Positions 36,611-46,900 of a DNA stretch of 64,000 nucleotides are shown one piece after another. Where the stretch lies: positions 2,852,001 through 2,916,000 of the forward strand of contig NZ_CP041360.1 of NCBI RefSeq assembly GCF_006965485.1, given 5' to 3'. The DNA comes from Spirosoma sp. KCTC 42546 (GTDB taxonomy: Bacteria; Bacteroidota; Bacteroidia; Cytophagales; Spirosomataceae). Numbering within the stretch: position 1 is the first letter of the stretch; the number at the start of each line of letters is the position of its first letter. The translations under genes and the position numbers were made by a program. Under the pieces are notes generated by a model. The model was not told where the DNA came from and did no database searches. It saw only the letters and a list, made by a program, of their open reading frames with translations.

Positions 36611-37859
36611 GGTTAAGTAATTCTTCCCGCAACATGTTGAGTAAATACGTTGTGGTGAGTTGAATATTCTGGTCGCGGTATTGGCCGAGTTTAAGTAGTC
36701 GCGTAACCGTGCGTTGATCGGTTGAGCAGGCAATCCAGATTGTACCGACTGGTTTATCGGGTGTTCCGCCGTCGGGTCCGGCAATGCCACTGGTGGCAAT
36801 GCCTACATTGGTACCAAGCGCCTTCCGAACTCCTTCGGCCATTTGCCGAATCGTTTCTTCGCTTACGGCACCGAATTGGTCAAGCGTTTCGGGTTGAACA
36901 CCCAACTGGGTTACTTTAACTGCGTTGCTATAACTAACAATACTGCCCCAAAAATAGGCCGATGCGCCCGGAACTTTGGTGATTTGTGACGACACATAAC
37001 CGCCCGTGCAGCTTTCGGCTATCCCTAAGGTGAGATTTTTCTCTTTCAGGAGCGTGCCAACTACGTTTTCAAGTTCGTCGTTATCAAAACCATATACGCT
37101 TTTTTCAATCAGGGGCATTACCTTTTCCACCTGCTCCGCTAATTCACGATCGAGTACAGCATTATCATCACCCGTAGCCGTTAGTCGTAGTTTTACACCC
37201 CCAAAGCTGGGTAGATAGGCTAACTTGATATGATCGGGGAGGGCATCTTCCCAGGCTTCAATACGCTCAGCCAGAAATGACTCCCCAATGCCAACCGTCC
37301 GAATCATCTTGTGTTTGATGATCGGCGTTTGGAAGTGTTCGGCCAATTTAGGCAGAAACCGATTTGACATGAGGTGTTTCATCTCAAACGGAACACCCGG
37401 CAGCGATATATACACCCGACCTTCGTGCTCAAACCACATCCCTGGTGCCGTTCCCCAATCGTTCTGGATATAAACAGCGTTGGCTGGTAAATCGGCCTGG
37501 GCCCGATTGAGGTCGGTCATGGCACGGCCACGTTTCTCGAAAAAGCTCGTTACTAGTGCCAGCGCCGTTTCGTTACGAACCATCCCGACACCAAAATAGG
37601 TGCAGAGCGTTTTCTTCGTAATGTCGTCTTTCGTGGGCCCGAGTCCGCCGGTAATAATGATGACATTCGCCCGTTGATGGGCTTCGTGCAGAATTTGCAG
37701 GATGGCATCGGCCTGATCGCCAACGGACGACTTACGAAAAGGGCGGATGCCGATATTGGTTAGTTCGGTTCCAATCCACTGTGTGTTGGTATCGGTGATT
37801 TGTCCGAATAGAATTTCGTCGCCGATGGTAATGATTTCGGCACGGATCGTGTTGGTCAT
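36606..37859 (-). CDS. cinA: CinA-family nicotinamide-nucleotide amidohydrolase / competence-damage protein
   Basis: 417 aa from ATG 37859, a length usual for CinA; the frame to 37967 adds 36 unlikely residues. The N-terminal MoaB/MogA-like domain begins RAEIITIGDEILFGQITDTN and includes IIITGGLGPTKDD. The C-terminal PncC-type amidohydrolase domain has GIAESCTGGYVSSQIT and ATSGIAGPDGGTPDKPVGT. Recycles NMN to nicotinate mononucleotide and may hydrolyse ADP-ribose. Divergent from the DUF4197 gene. Confidence 0.94.
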   Translation of the reverse strand: MTNTIRAEIITIGDEILFGQITDTNTQWIGTELTNIGIRPFRKSSVGDQADAILQILHEAHQRANVIIITGGLGPTKDDITKKTLCTYFGVGMVRNETALALVTSFFEKRGRAMTDLNRAQADLPANAVYIQNDWGTAPGMWFEHEGRVYISLPGVPFEMKHLMSNRFLPKLAEHFQTPIIKHKMIRTVGIGESFLAERIEAWEDALPDHIKLAYLPSFGGVKLRLTATGDDNAVLDRELAEQVEKVMPLIEKSVYGFDNDELENVVGTLLKEKNLTLGIAESCTGGYVSSQITKVPGASAYFWGSIVSYSNAVKVTQLGVQPETLDQFGAVSEETIRQMAEGVRKALGTNVGIATSGIAGPDGGTPDKPVGTIWIACSTDQRTVTRLLKLGQYRDQNIQLTTTYLLNMLREELLNQ

Positions 37860-38003
37860 TCGCGTTACGTGGATCGTACGATCCAGTCTTAAAGTAGCTA
37901 GAACGAGTTCGATTAAACCTTCGTTTCTGGTAGCGGTCAAAAGTACGAAAAAACGATTTAGCGCCATTGACCGTTATAAAATGGCAACCTCATTAATTTA
38001 GTG

Positions 38004-38774
38004 ATGAAAAAAAATGTTCTCGCAGCCGCATTGCTGGCCCTGACCATGAGTCAAACCAGTTTCGCCCAGGATTCAACGGGCCGTCCACAGAAATCTACTG
38101 GTGGCGGGATATTTGGTAAAATTCTGGATGCCGTTTCCCAGCCGTCGGCAGGTACAGCGGGTGGACTTACCAGTAGCGATATTGCAACGGGTTTGAAAGA
38201 AGCCTTGCGTGTTGGTGTAAACAATGGCTCTGCAAAGGCGTCGGCTCTGGATGGTTATTTTAAAAACCCATTGCTGAAAATTGCATTTCCGCCCGAGGCA
38301 CAAAACGTAGCGACCAAACTTCGGCAAATAGGATTCAGTAAGCAGGTTGACCAGTTTGAGTTATCATTGAACCGGGCTGCCGAAGATGCTGCCAAGAAAG
38401 CCGCCCCTGTGTTTGTTAAGGCCATTACATCCATGAGCATTCAGGATGCGGTAGGGATTCTGCGGGGGCAAAATGATGCTGCCACCCAATATCTCCGCCG
38501 GACATCGGGCCAGCAGTTGGTAACAGAGTTTACGCCTATTATTGATAGTACGTTGAAGAAAAACAATGCCACTAAGTATTATGCTGATCTGGTAAATACT
38601 TACAATAAAATACCATTCATCCAGAAGAAAGTTAACCCCAACCTAACGGAGTACGCAACCGGCAAAGCCGTTGATGGACTGTTTGTACTTGTAGCGCAGG
38701 AAGAACAAAAGATACGGGAGAACCCAGCCGCACGGGTAAGTGATATTTTGAAGAAGGTCTTTTCGAAACAGTAA
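38004..38774 (+). CDS. DUF4197 secreted protein
   Basis: 256 aa from ATG 38004 (a GTG lies one codon earlier). Signal peptide MKKNVLAAALLALTMSQTSFAQ. The mature part shows the DUF4197 pattern: SSDIATGLKEALRVGVNNGS, KNPLLKIAFPPEAQNV, MSIQDAVGILRGQNDAATQYLR. All-helical periplasmic protein of unknown function. Ends 26 nt from the convergent haemoglobin gene. Confidence 0.9.
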   Translation: MKKNVLAAALLALTMSQTSFAQDSTGRPQKSTGGGIFGKILDAVSQPSAGTAGGLTSSDIATGLKEALRVGVNNGSAKASALDGYFKNPLLKIAFPPEAQNVATKLRQIGFSKQVDQFELSLNRAAEDAAKKAAPVFVKAITSMSIQDAVGILRGQNDAATQYLRRTSGQQLVTEFTPIIDSTLKKNNATKYYADLVNTYNKIPFIQKKVNPNLTEYATGKAVDGLFVLVAQEEQKIRENPAARVSDILKKVFSKQ

Positions 38775-38800
38775 TATGTAACGTGGACCTCTGGTCCACG

Positions 38801-39202
38801 TTACCCCTCCATATACGAGTCATTATTTAGATACTCGAGCTTACTACTCCAGACGAGCGCAATCTGCGTAGCCCGTTGCCGAACCTGTTCGGCTATTTCG
38901 CCCGTAAAGTTTTCGGTAACCGTTTGGGAAAACAATTGCAACCAGCGCTCAAAATGATCAATGGTGAGGGTGTGTTGCTGATTGACGATCAGATGCGGTC
39001 GGAATGGGTGACCATCATAGGCATTGTTACCCAGAATAATCGACTCCCAAAAAGCGTACATCTTGGGTAAATGCTTTGACCAGTCAACCTGAGCAACGTC
39101 CGTAAAAATGGGACCAATCAGAGAATCAGTCTGTACTTTTTCGTAAAACGAATCCACCAGTAACTTAACATCTTCCGGGGAATCCAATAGCCTTCTGGAC
39201 AT
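38801..39202 (-). CDS. Group III truncated haemoglobin
   Basis: 133 aa, the normal length for TrHb3. Recognisable segments: VKLLVDSFYEKVQTDSLIGPIF, KHLPKMYAFWESIILG, HPFRPHLIV, and the proximal-His region TIDHFERWLQLFSQTV. Heme protein, probably handling O2, NO or redox stress. Upstream of it a hairpin repeat (39223-39286) separates it from the Spx-like gene. Confidence 0.92.
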   Translation of the reverse strand: MSRRLLDSPEDVKLLVDSFYEKVQTDSLIGPIFTDVAQVDWSKHLPKMYAFWESIILGNNAYDGHPFRPHLIVNQQHTLTIDHFERWLQLFSQTVTENFTGEIAEQVRQRATQIALVWSSKLEYLNNDSYMEG

Positions 39203-39222
39203 AGTGATACGATTTTAGTTTT

Positions 39223-39286
39223 CGACAGGATTTACAGGATGAACAGGATTTGATTTCGTATATAGTAAATCCTGTTCATCCTGTCG
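39223..39286. repeat. Inverted repeat built from ACAGGATKW 9-nt units
   Basis: Left arm CGACAGGAT-TTACAGGAT-GAACAGGATTT (39223-39251, three units). Right arm 39267-39286, read on the other strand, gives CGACAGGAT-GAACAGGATTT (two units). So the arms are the same word array with one 9-nt unit more on the left, which suggests copy-number change by slippage. Confidence 0.75.
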
Positions 39287-39298
39287 AGGCACGTCAAG

Positions 39299-39646
39299 TC
39301 AGTTAGAAAATGTTTCAGTATAGGTGTCGGCCTTGAACCCCAGTGCCACGATCTGCCCCGTTGATTCAATCAGGGGACGACGAATTACGGATGGTTTTTC
39401 AATCATCAAAGCGATTGCTTCTTCCGCGTTGGTTGGCTTTTTTTCATCGGGAAGCTGCTTCCAGGTCATTCCTGCCCGGTTTACAAGCTCCTCCCAAGGT
39501 TTCTGGGTAAGCCAGTGTTCAATTGTTTTCCGGTCGATGCCTTGTTTTTTGTAATCGTAAAATTGATAGGCAATACCGTGTTCAGCCAGCCAGGTGCGGG
39601 CCTTTTTTACGGTATCGCAATTTGGAATAGCATATAAGGTGTACAT
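39299..39646 (-). CDS. Spx/ArsC/YffB-family protein
   Basis: 115 aa. Thioredoxin-fold ArsC-like pattern YTLYAIPNCDTVKKARTWL with the single N-terminal Cys, DYKKQGIDRKTIEHWL, PSVIRRPLIES. The single Cys and its length match YffB-type relatives rather than a full arsenate reductase. Probably glutathione- or thiol-dependent, or regulatory; substrate unknown. Confidence 0.88.
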   Translation of the reverse strand: MYTLYAIPNCDTVKKARTWLAEHGIAYQFYDYKKQGIDRKTIEHWLTQKPWEELVNRAGMTWKQLPDEKKPTNAEEAIALMIEKPSVIRRPLIESTGQIVALGFKADTYTETFSN

Positions 39647-39813
39647 ACGTTCAGACTGCTTTGACTGCGAAAGTACCCGGTTTTTTCTGATCGATCAAGC
39701 AAACTGATTACGATCATGTTGTGTTCTCAATCGTCTAAAGAGGTAATTGGATTGCCTCAGTATTCTAATCTACTTACACTATATTTCCCACCCACGTTCC
39801 GTATTTTTGTCCT

Positions 39814-40164
39814 ATGAAAAAATCAGACATTCACTTTTCGGTTGAGCTAGATAATCAGAATATCCCCGAAAAAATCTACTGGGAAGCCACCGACAACCCG
39901 AACGAGGGACTTAGCGATACCCGAGCCATTGCCATTGCACTTTGGGATCACTATCATAACAGCACGCTTAAAATTGACCTCTGGACAAAGGAGATGGAAG
40001 TGATTGACATGAAACGCTTCCTGATTGAAATGATGAGCGGCATTGCCGATACCGCCATTAACGCAACGGGCGATAAGCGCATGGCCACCGACATCGAAAA
40101 CACCTGCCGGGTACTCAGTAAACGACTTGAGGAGGAAATTAAAGAGCAGCAAAAACAGCAGTAG
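39814..40164 (+). CDS. gldC: Gliding motility protein GldC
   Basis: 116 aa. Matches GldC: KKSDIHFSVELDNQNIPEKI, YWEATDNPNEG, ALWDHYHNSTLKIDLWTKEM, MMSGIADTAINATGD. Small cytosolic accessory protein of Bacteroidota gliding motility/type IX secretion. gldB, its usual partner, is not in the window. A TAnnTTTG match (39802-39809) lies 5 nt before the ATG, so the message may be nearly leaderless. Confidence 0.92.
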   Translation: MKKSDIHFSVELDNQNIPEKIYWEATDNPNEGLSDTRAIAIALWDHYHNSTLKIDLWTKEMEVIDMKRFLIEMMSGIADTAINATGDKRMATDIENTCRVLSKRLEEEIKEQQKQQ

Positions 40165-40230
40165 TAGGCACGAAGCCTGGACATTGGCCGTTAATTTGCT
40201 GATGCCTCTTTACCAATGATTTTACGATTC

Positions 40231-41415
40231 ATGAAAAAAATTCTTCTGCTGCTCTTTGTGGCTACGAGTGCCCTTGCGCAAAAGGGAGTTGAGTTTAAGT
40301 CAGTGCCGGTTGAGCAAGTGTTTCAGGAAGCACGTCGGGCTGGTAAACCCGTATTTGTGGAAATCTATTCGCCAACCTGCCATGTTTGCCAGAGCTTTAT
40401 TCCAACGCTGGCTGATATTCGTGTCGGTAAGTTTTACAATAGTAAGTTTATCAGTACCAAAATAGATATCAACCAACCTGCAACGCAGGCCTTCCTGAAT
40501 AGCCGCCGGTTGTTTGTTCCCTCCTTGCCGTTGTTTCTTTACTTTGATCCACAGCAGAATCTGATCCATTTCGCGATGAGTAATAACTCAACGGATGAGG
40601 TCATTCGCCATGGCAACACGGCATTGGATACTAAGGCGCGTAGCCAGACGATGAAGGCACGTTATCAGCAGGGCGAACGGTCTGCAAATTTCCTGATCGA
40701 CTATGCTATGTACAGCCGCGTAACAAAAGATACGGTTGCGAATATGGCGGCTATGACTGATTATGCCCGGCAACAATCCCCGGCAACCTACGCCAACCAA
40801 ACAAATTGGCTGGCCTTGCAAAAACTCGTACTCGATTCTGAGAATCCGATGTTTCAGTATATGGTTGGCCATATGGATGCGTATCGCAAAGCATATGGAG
40901 CCAAGGAAGCACAGATGGTGGCCGAAAATATCATCATGTCATCGTTGTTTAGCGGTCGTGGCGCACAGTTTCCGATTTCTCGAATTTTGCAGATTCGGCA
41001 GGACCTGGTCAAAATTGGAATTGATCCTAAAGTGGCGGCTAACCGAACATTATTACCCGAAGTTAATGCGTACTTCCGGGCTCATCAAACGGCCAAGGCT
41101 GTTGAGCGGATGGATAATCAGGTGAATGCAAATCAGTTAATCGTACCCGAATACATTTATATTACGCACCTTTTTAACCGGGCTAGTCCGGATGCCACTG
41201 ATGCACCAGCGGTTGTGAAATGGGTTAACAAGGGGTTGGCCCTTAAACCTGGCCAAAAAGAACAGGCTGATTTATACTATGAGTTAGCCGAAGCGTATCG
41301 ACGGAGTGGTAAATCGGCAGATGCTCAGAAAGCCGCACAAAAATCGATGGAACTGGCCCAGGCAAGCCACATTGACACTCGCCGGAATGTGGAACAGATG
41401 GGGAAATTGAAATAA
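40231..41415 (+). CDS. Secreted thioredoxin-fold protein with TPR region
   Basis: 394 aa from ATG 40231. Signal peptide MKKILLLLFVATSALAQ. Thioredoxin-like domain with redox motif C50-H-V-C53 (YSPTCHVCQSF) and cis-Pro region VPSLPLFLYF. The C-terminal half is helical and ends in a TPR-like segment (QADLYYELAEAYRRSGKSAD). Probably a periplasmic thiol-disulfide protein. Perfect terminator follows at 41431-41473. Confidence 0.85.
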   Translation: MKKILLLLFVATSALAQKGVEFKSVPVEQVFQEARRAGKPVFVEIYSPTCHVCQSFIPTLADIRVGKFYNSKFISTKIDINQPATQAFLNSRRLFVPSLPLFLYFDPQQNLIHFAMSNNSTDEVIRHGNTALDTKARSQTMKARYQQGERSANFLIDYAMYSRVTKDTVANMAAMTDYARQQSPATYANQTNWLALQKLVLDSENPMFQYMVGHMDAYRKAYGAKEAQMVAENIIMSSLFSGRGAQFPISRILQIRQDLVKIGIDPKVAANRTLLPEVNAYFRAHQTAKAVERMDNQVNANQLIVPEYIYITHLFNRASPDATDAPAVVKWVNKGLALKPGQKEQADLYYELAEAYRRSGKSADAQKAAQKSMELAQASHIDTRRNVEQMGKLK

Positions 41416-41430
41416 AAACTTCCGTCAATT

Positions 41431-41473
41431 GATAAAAAAGGGCGTTCCTGCTGTAGGAACGCCCTTTTTTATC
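41431..41473. terminator. Perfect 19-bp stem terminator
   Basis: GATAAAAAAGGGCGTTCCT and its exact complement around a GCTGT loop, with A/T runs on both sides. Placed between convergent genes (stops 41415 and 41483), so bidirectional. Confidence 0.9.
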
Positions 41474-41482
41474 AACATATCA

Positions 41483-42259
41483 CTACCGATTTATTGTGTT
41501 GGCGTTACCTATTCCATTGATACTAACAGCTTTGGTACCTGTTCCACCCACAACTCCTCTGGCAATAAACGTATAAGAACGACCCGCGTAAGGTTGTAGA
41601 GTAGTGGAGGCTGTTACAGTTGTTGTGCTGGTTGGTCGGACCTGCACGGTTACTGCCGTCGCGTTATAACCAATGGAGGGAATAGCAACAAATGTAGCCG
41701 CTCCTTTTAGCGGGGCAACACCCATTACCACTGGAGATCCGTTAACAAGCAAATCGTAAGTAGCATTCGCATCGTCTCCCGACACAAAGTTCAGAAAACG
41801 AATATAGGCTTTCGTAGGATCAGCAGGCGTTAAATTGTCGGTTAGCGTCAGTGTACTATAGGTTGGCGCCGTGCCGTACAAAAACACCGAATAGTAGGTA
41901 TCAGCCTGAGTTGTCAGATCAGTTGTGGCTATGGTCGCATCTGTTGAGGCTGTTGTGCTGGCTGGCACTACAATTTTTACTTTAACGGTGCCAGGAGTCA
42001 ATATAGCGTAGTCCTGAGCCGGAAACGAATTGGTATAGCTCAATGGAACTGCCACTGCTGGAGGAATCGTGTTGACACCCGAAAATTTCTGGTCGTTTAC
42101 ATAGACGTCAACACCGGCCAAATCTGGAGCCAGATGATAAAATCTCACCCGTGCGCCCGTGGCAGGCGTTACTGAGTCGAGGAAGTTGGCCTTATCACCA
42201 CAGGCCAGTAGGAGCAGCCCGGTGCCGAAAAGCAGAACGTAGTTAATGATATGTTTCAT
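41483..42259 (-). CDS. DUF4397 lipoprotein
   Basis: 258 aa. Lipobox LLAC (C20). The DUF4397 pattern starts ARVRFYHLAPDLAGVDVYVN and repeats once later (KAYIRFLNFVSGDDANATYDLLVNG): two beta-sandwich repeats. Surface or periplasmic lipoprotein, third gene after SusC and SusD in the same direction (18 nt after SusD), so probably part of the same uptake locus. Confidence 0.9.
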   Translation of the reverse strand: MKHIINYVLLFGTGLLLLACGDKANFLDSVTPATGARVRFYHLAPDLAGVDVYVNDQKFSGVNTIPPAVAVPLSYTNSFPAQDYAILTPGTVKVKIVVPASTTASTDATIATTDLTTQADTYYSVFLYGTAPTYSTLTLTDNLTPADPTKAYIRFLNFVSGDDANATYDLLVNGSPVVMGVAPLKGAATFVAIPSIGYNATAVTVQVRPTSTTTVTASTTLQPYAGRSYTFIARGVVGGTGTKAVSINGIGNANTINR

Positions 42260-42277
42260 TGATGAATGACAAAAAAA

Positions 42278-43801
42278 TTATTTCTGAGAAAACCAGGGTT
42301 CAACCGTATGATAATCGAGTGCATTGCCGCCGTATTTATCCAGCGAGGCCCGGTTCCATACATACTCTGAGTTGTAGCGAGGACGTACCCGATAAGCTAG
42401 TTTGCCATTGTTGTCCGGGAAAAGCTGCGTACCGCTTGGTGGGGTGAAGCCAACATAAACGGATGGATCGTAATGATATCGGCGCATGTCTACCCAGCTT
42501 TCAATAATGCCATGACCTACCAGCGAAAGGTATTTCTGCATCATGATATCACTGATTTTTAGCTCACTGGCCGATTGCGCTACCGCAGCACTGGCCAGAA
42601 ACTTCGCTTTGTCGGCTGCGGCTACACCCGCGTAGTCGAGGGCGGCCCCGATGCCTGCCTGATAGGCACTTAGCGCCATTGCTTTATCGCCTTTGATAAA
42701 GGCCGCTTCAGCTTTGATGAACTGAATTTCCGAATACGTCAGAATTGGAAGTGGAACTCCGTCTTTGTACACGTATTTGCCCGGCGTTGTACCGGCTACA
42801 ACCAGGTTCGGCAATTCACCCCATAAGGTCGGAATGCGCTTGGTATTGCCATTTACGTTGTTGGGATCGCCCTGTGTGGGCAGAACACCCCGATAGACGC
42901 CGTCTGGAGAAGCAGTTGCCAGAATTGGCAGGCGTGGATCAGCTACACCGTTAAAGACCCGGCCATCCAGTAAACTCACCAGGAAATCGGTTTGCCGATA
43001 GGTACCCAGGTTGCTACGGGTAGGACCGAAGAAGTTAGCCAGCGCTGAGTTTCCTCCCGCCGTGAACGGCACATTGAAGTTGTCTGCATTACTAGCCAGC
43101 GACTTATTGCAATAATCAATAACGACGTCAGGCTTGTAAGTGGCTTTGTTGTTAATGTGGTTGGCGTTACGAGCCAGTACACCGTATACAAACTTAATCC
43201 ATTTGCTGCGGTCACCCGCATACACCAGATCACCTCGTGCCAGCGATGCCTGCGACACATTCCCATCCGTCCGGTTCAGGTCGGTGAGGGCATCGTTTGC
43301 CAGTTTCTGAACATAGGCATACACTTCTTCCTGAGTATCATAATCGAACACATAACGGTTTGGCTCGAACGCTTCTTTCAGGATGATTTCGCCATGGTAG
43401 TCAGTTGTGGTCTGCCAGCTCCAGGCAAACATGGCTTTGGCAACCCCACTGTAATCCCATTTCTGTTTGGCTGTAGCATCGTCGAGGACAAGCTGAACGT
43501 TTTGGCCCAGGTTCCAATAGTGTACCCGCCAGATCAGCCCGGCATTATCGGAACCAGCATCGTAACCCATCCGATCCCAGGTGCTGTTGGCTGTGGCTTC
43601 ACCCCAGTTCTGGATGTATTTGCCGATAAAACGGGAGTCGAACTGCTCCCCAAATGCCATCTGGGCAATCATTGGCGGCAATAACACGTACCCTTCCGCG
43701 ATCTGCGGATTCGATGGGTCTCGGTTTATATCAAGGTATTTCTCGCAGCTGCTCAGCGTCATCAGGCAGAACAGAAGGGCGAGTATAGTAAGTTGTTTCA
43801 T
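42278..43801 (-). CDS. SusD/RagB-family nutrient-binding outer-membrane lipoprotein
   Basis: 507 aa. Lipobox LSSC (C19) followed by EKYLDINRDPSNP, the standard SusD start; later YSEIQFIKAEAAFIKGD and the C-terminal LPxx/Y-rich ending (YHTVEPWFSQK) are also typical. Binds substrate at the surface as the lid of the SusC channel. No glycosidase or sensor gene adjoins, so the ligand (glycan, peptide or other) is open. The start codon directly abuts the repeat 43803-43942. Confidence 0.93.
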   Translation of the reverse strand: MKQLTILALLFCLMTLSSCEKYLDINRDPSNPQIAEGYVLLPPMIAQMAFGEQFDSRFIGKYIQNWGEATANSTWDRMGYDAGSDNAGLIWRVHYWNLGQNVQLVLDDATAKQKWDYSGVAKAMFAWSWQTTTDYHGEIILKEAFEPNRYVFDYDTQEEVYAYVQKLANDALTDLNRTDGNVSQASLARGDLVYAGDRSKWIKFVYGVLARNANHINNKATYKPDVVIDYCNKSLASNADNFNVPFTAGGNSALANFFGPTRSNLGTYRQTDFLVSLLDGRVFNGVADPRLPILATASPDGVYRGVLPTQGDPNNVNGNTKRIPTLWGELPNLVVAGTTPGKYVYKDGVPLPILTYSEIQFIKAEAAFIKGDKAMALSAYQAGIGAALDYAGVAAADKAKFLASAAVAQSASELKISDIMMQKYLSLVGHGIIESWVDMRRYHYDPSVYVGFTPPSGTQLFPDNNGKLAYRVRPRYNSEYVWNRASLDKYGGNALDYHTVEPWFSQK

Positions 43802-43802
43802 T

Positions 43803-43942
43803 GATGTATGATATGAGATGTAGGATGTATGAAGTAAGATATATGTTGTAGGATGTAAGATATATATTGATTTCGCTGGCCTGCTGCGTTGTCAATTATA
43901 TCATATCGTACAGTATATGTCATCTATCATGCATCATATATA
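43803..43942. repeat. Inverted repeat, GATGTATGAT word family, copy 3, between susC and susD
   Basis: Left part iterates GATGTATGATATGAG, GATGTAGGATGTATGA, GTAGGATGTAAGATATAT. Right part (about 43896-43942) has ATATCATATCGTACAG, TCATCTATCATGCATC. It fills the entire 143-nt gap between the SusC stop (43945) and SusD start (43801). Confidence 0.7.
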
Positions 43943-43944
43943 AA

Positions 43945-46900
43945 TTAAAATCCTACGCGTAGACCAGCTGATAATCCGCGGGGTACCGACAACGTACCAA
44001 AGTCGATGCCACCTGCACCAACGCCACCCGAGGTAGCGGTTGTACCGTTTACGTTCGGGTCAGCACCGGTGTAGTTTGTTAGCAGAAAGAGGTCGGTTCC
44101 GTTCACAAAAACACTGGCTTGCTTGAACACCTTCGATCGGCTTAGTAAGGCTGAGGGAAGTACATAACTGATCGTGACATCGCGTAAACGTAACCAGTTA
44201 ATGTCTTTCTCAACAAACTCCGATTCGGGAATCGAACTGTAATAATCCGTCGAGCGTAGCGACGGAATCACCTGAATCGTGTTCGGTGTTGGCGTGTTGG
44301 AATCTTCTTTTCCATCGCGTAAAATACCTTTGAAAACTACCGGTGTATCACGATCAAGGGTTTTCTTGCTCAACCCGGAACGCCAGAGGTACATAGCCGT
44401 TCCATTGAATACGTCGCCCCCTTTACGGATGTCGAGCAGGAACGATAGACTCAGCGATTTGTACCGGAACGAGTTTGTTAAACCAATCGTAAAGTCTGGG
44501 TTACGATCACCAATGGGCAGGAAGTTGGCGTTCGTGATAGGTAATCCATTGGTTGGATTCACCAGAATATCGCCGTTTTTATTTCGGGCATAGCTATAGC
44601 CACCAATGGCCGTAGCTGACCCACTTCCGCGCTGGTAATAATTGAAATTATAGCTCCGATAGGCTACGTTGGTACTAGGGAAGTAGTCTTGTAGATTACT
44701 CACAAACGCACTGGAACGAGCGTTACCATAAAGCCAGGTATCTGAGTTGTAATATTCCGGTACGTCGGCCGGTAAATTCTTTACGTCAGTTTTTAGCTTC
44801 GAGAAGTTCAGAATCACATCCCACCCAAAATCGGCCTTCTTCACCGGCGATCCCTTTAGCTGAAGTTCGACACCCCGGTTATTAAAGGTGCCACCGTTGA
44901 GCAGACCGAAAATGAAGCCCGTTCCATAGCTAAGGCGCTGGGTAACAATTTGCTGCGATAAGGTCTTGTTGTAATACGCGAAGTCAAGCCCTAACCGCCC
45001 TCCGAAAAACATCAACTCCGTTCCAATTTCATAGCTTTCGCCACGCTCTGGTTTCAGGTTAGGGTTACTGCCGTAGAAATCATAGGCGAACCCCCCGCCG
45101 GTCGAGGTCTGTGGAACCAAAGTTGCAGCCACTTTATAGGGTGGTGCATCCCGGCCTGTTTGGCCGTAGCTGGCCCGGAACTTACCATAATAGAAGGTGT
45201 TCCCACGGGCTTTAAGCGCTGGCAGATCGGAGAAGTTAAAGGCTAATGAAGCCGCCGGGTAGAAGAAACTCCGGTTGGCAGCGGGGAGCGTACTCGACCA
45301 GTCATTCCGGCCGGTCAGGGTCAGAATCAATAACTCGTCGTAGTTCAATGTCAAGCTTCCCAGCACACTTTGCAGGCGTTGTTGCGTCTGGGTGTATTTG
45401 TTGCGCTGGGTCGTTGGGTCCGTGTTGTTGGTCGAATTGAAATCGGGCAGATACAGTTTCTCCCCGTAGGCCGTCGTCACCTTATAATTGCGGTCGTCGA
45501 TGGTGGTACCAAGCAGTAAAGACGTATTCAGCTTGCCAAAATTTTTCTTGACCGTAGCCAACAGATTACCATTCAGCAACTGGCTGTTTTCCAGTGCATT
45601 TTCAACCGAGCCCTTCGTAGAAAAACCACCCAGTGTAACATCCGTTCCCTGCCACGATTCAGGACTCAGGAACAGATTGCTCTGGGTTGAGTACAAATCA
45701 GCGCCGAAGCGTCCAGTCAGGTTCAGCCAGGGTGTCGGGTTGTAGTTCAACTGAAAGTTGGTGATAGTCCGGTTGGTAACGTCACCACTTTTGTTCTTAT
45801 TAACTGAGAAGAACGGGTTGTCCGTTTCGCCCTGGTTAATGCTACCGCCCAAGATCCGGCGCGTACCATCCGGATTGAGGTAGTTCGTGATGTCGTCGTT
45901 GGCAGGCCAGGCAAGTAAACTAATCACAAACCCATAATTTCCCCGGATGGCTTTCGTCACCTGCGAATTCACGTAGTTAAACGAAGTCATCACGTCTAGT
46001 TTTGGGCTAATACGAGCCGTACCCGTTAACCGTACCGACAATCGTTTATAGCCCGTAGTGGGGACAACACCGGTTTGGTTGGTGTAGTTGGTTGATAAGC
46101 GATACGTGGCTATATCACTGCCGCCTTCAAAACCGAGGTTATGCACCTGGGTAAATCCTTTCTGGAAAAAGCTGTGAATATTGTCGTAGAGAGGGGCGTC
46201 TGCTGCGTACTTAGGCCCGAAATAGGCGGGAATCGTAGCCGCACTTGGATTGGCGTAACCCAGGGCACCACGCCCATAGACCGTTTGTACTTCTGGAAAG
46301 CGATAGACTTCTGTACTCTGAAAGCGATTGTCATAGCTCACACGAGCAGCTCCTTTGCTGCCTTTCTTAGTCGTGATAACAATAGCTCCCGATGAGGCAT
46401 CAATCCCATACAGAGCCGCAGCTTCGGGGCCTTTCAGTACCGTAATACTTTCAATGTCGTTCGGGTTAATGTCGGCAGCCCGGTTCAGGTAATCATTGTC
46501 GCGGTTAGGGCGATTAGACACCAGCGCACCCTGATTGAACGTACGGTTATCAATGGGCAACCCATCGACAACAAATAGGGGCTGGTTATTGCCACCAATC
46601 GAACTGGCACCGCGTAACTGAATCATGGCCGATGATCCTGGTGTTCCCGAGGTGGTGGTCATGGTTAGCCCTGCCACGCGTCCCTGCATGCCAACCAGGA
46701 AGTTATCACGCTGCGCGTTGGAAATGTCGGAGCCTTTTACTTCACCTACCGAGTAGCCTAACGCTCGTTTCTCCTGACGAATACCAAGCGCTGTGACAAC
46801 CACCTCGTTCAGTTCAGATTCTGACTCGACTAATGTAACATCAACCTGGCTTTTTGAACCGACCTCAATGGTTTGAGCAACCATACCAATCAGGCTGATT

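Noticed and set aside
39223..39286. Short CRISPR array
   Set aside because: Units of 9 nt without spacers; it is an inverted word repeat.
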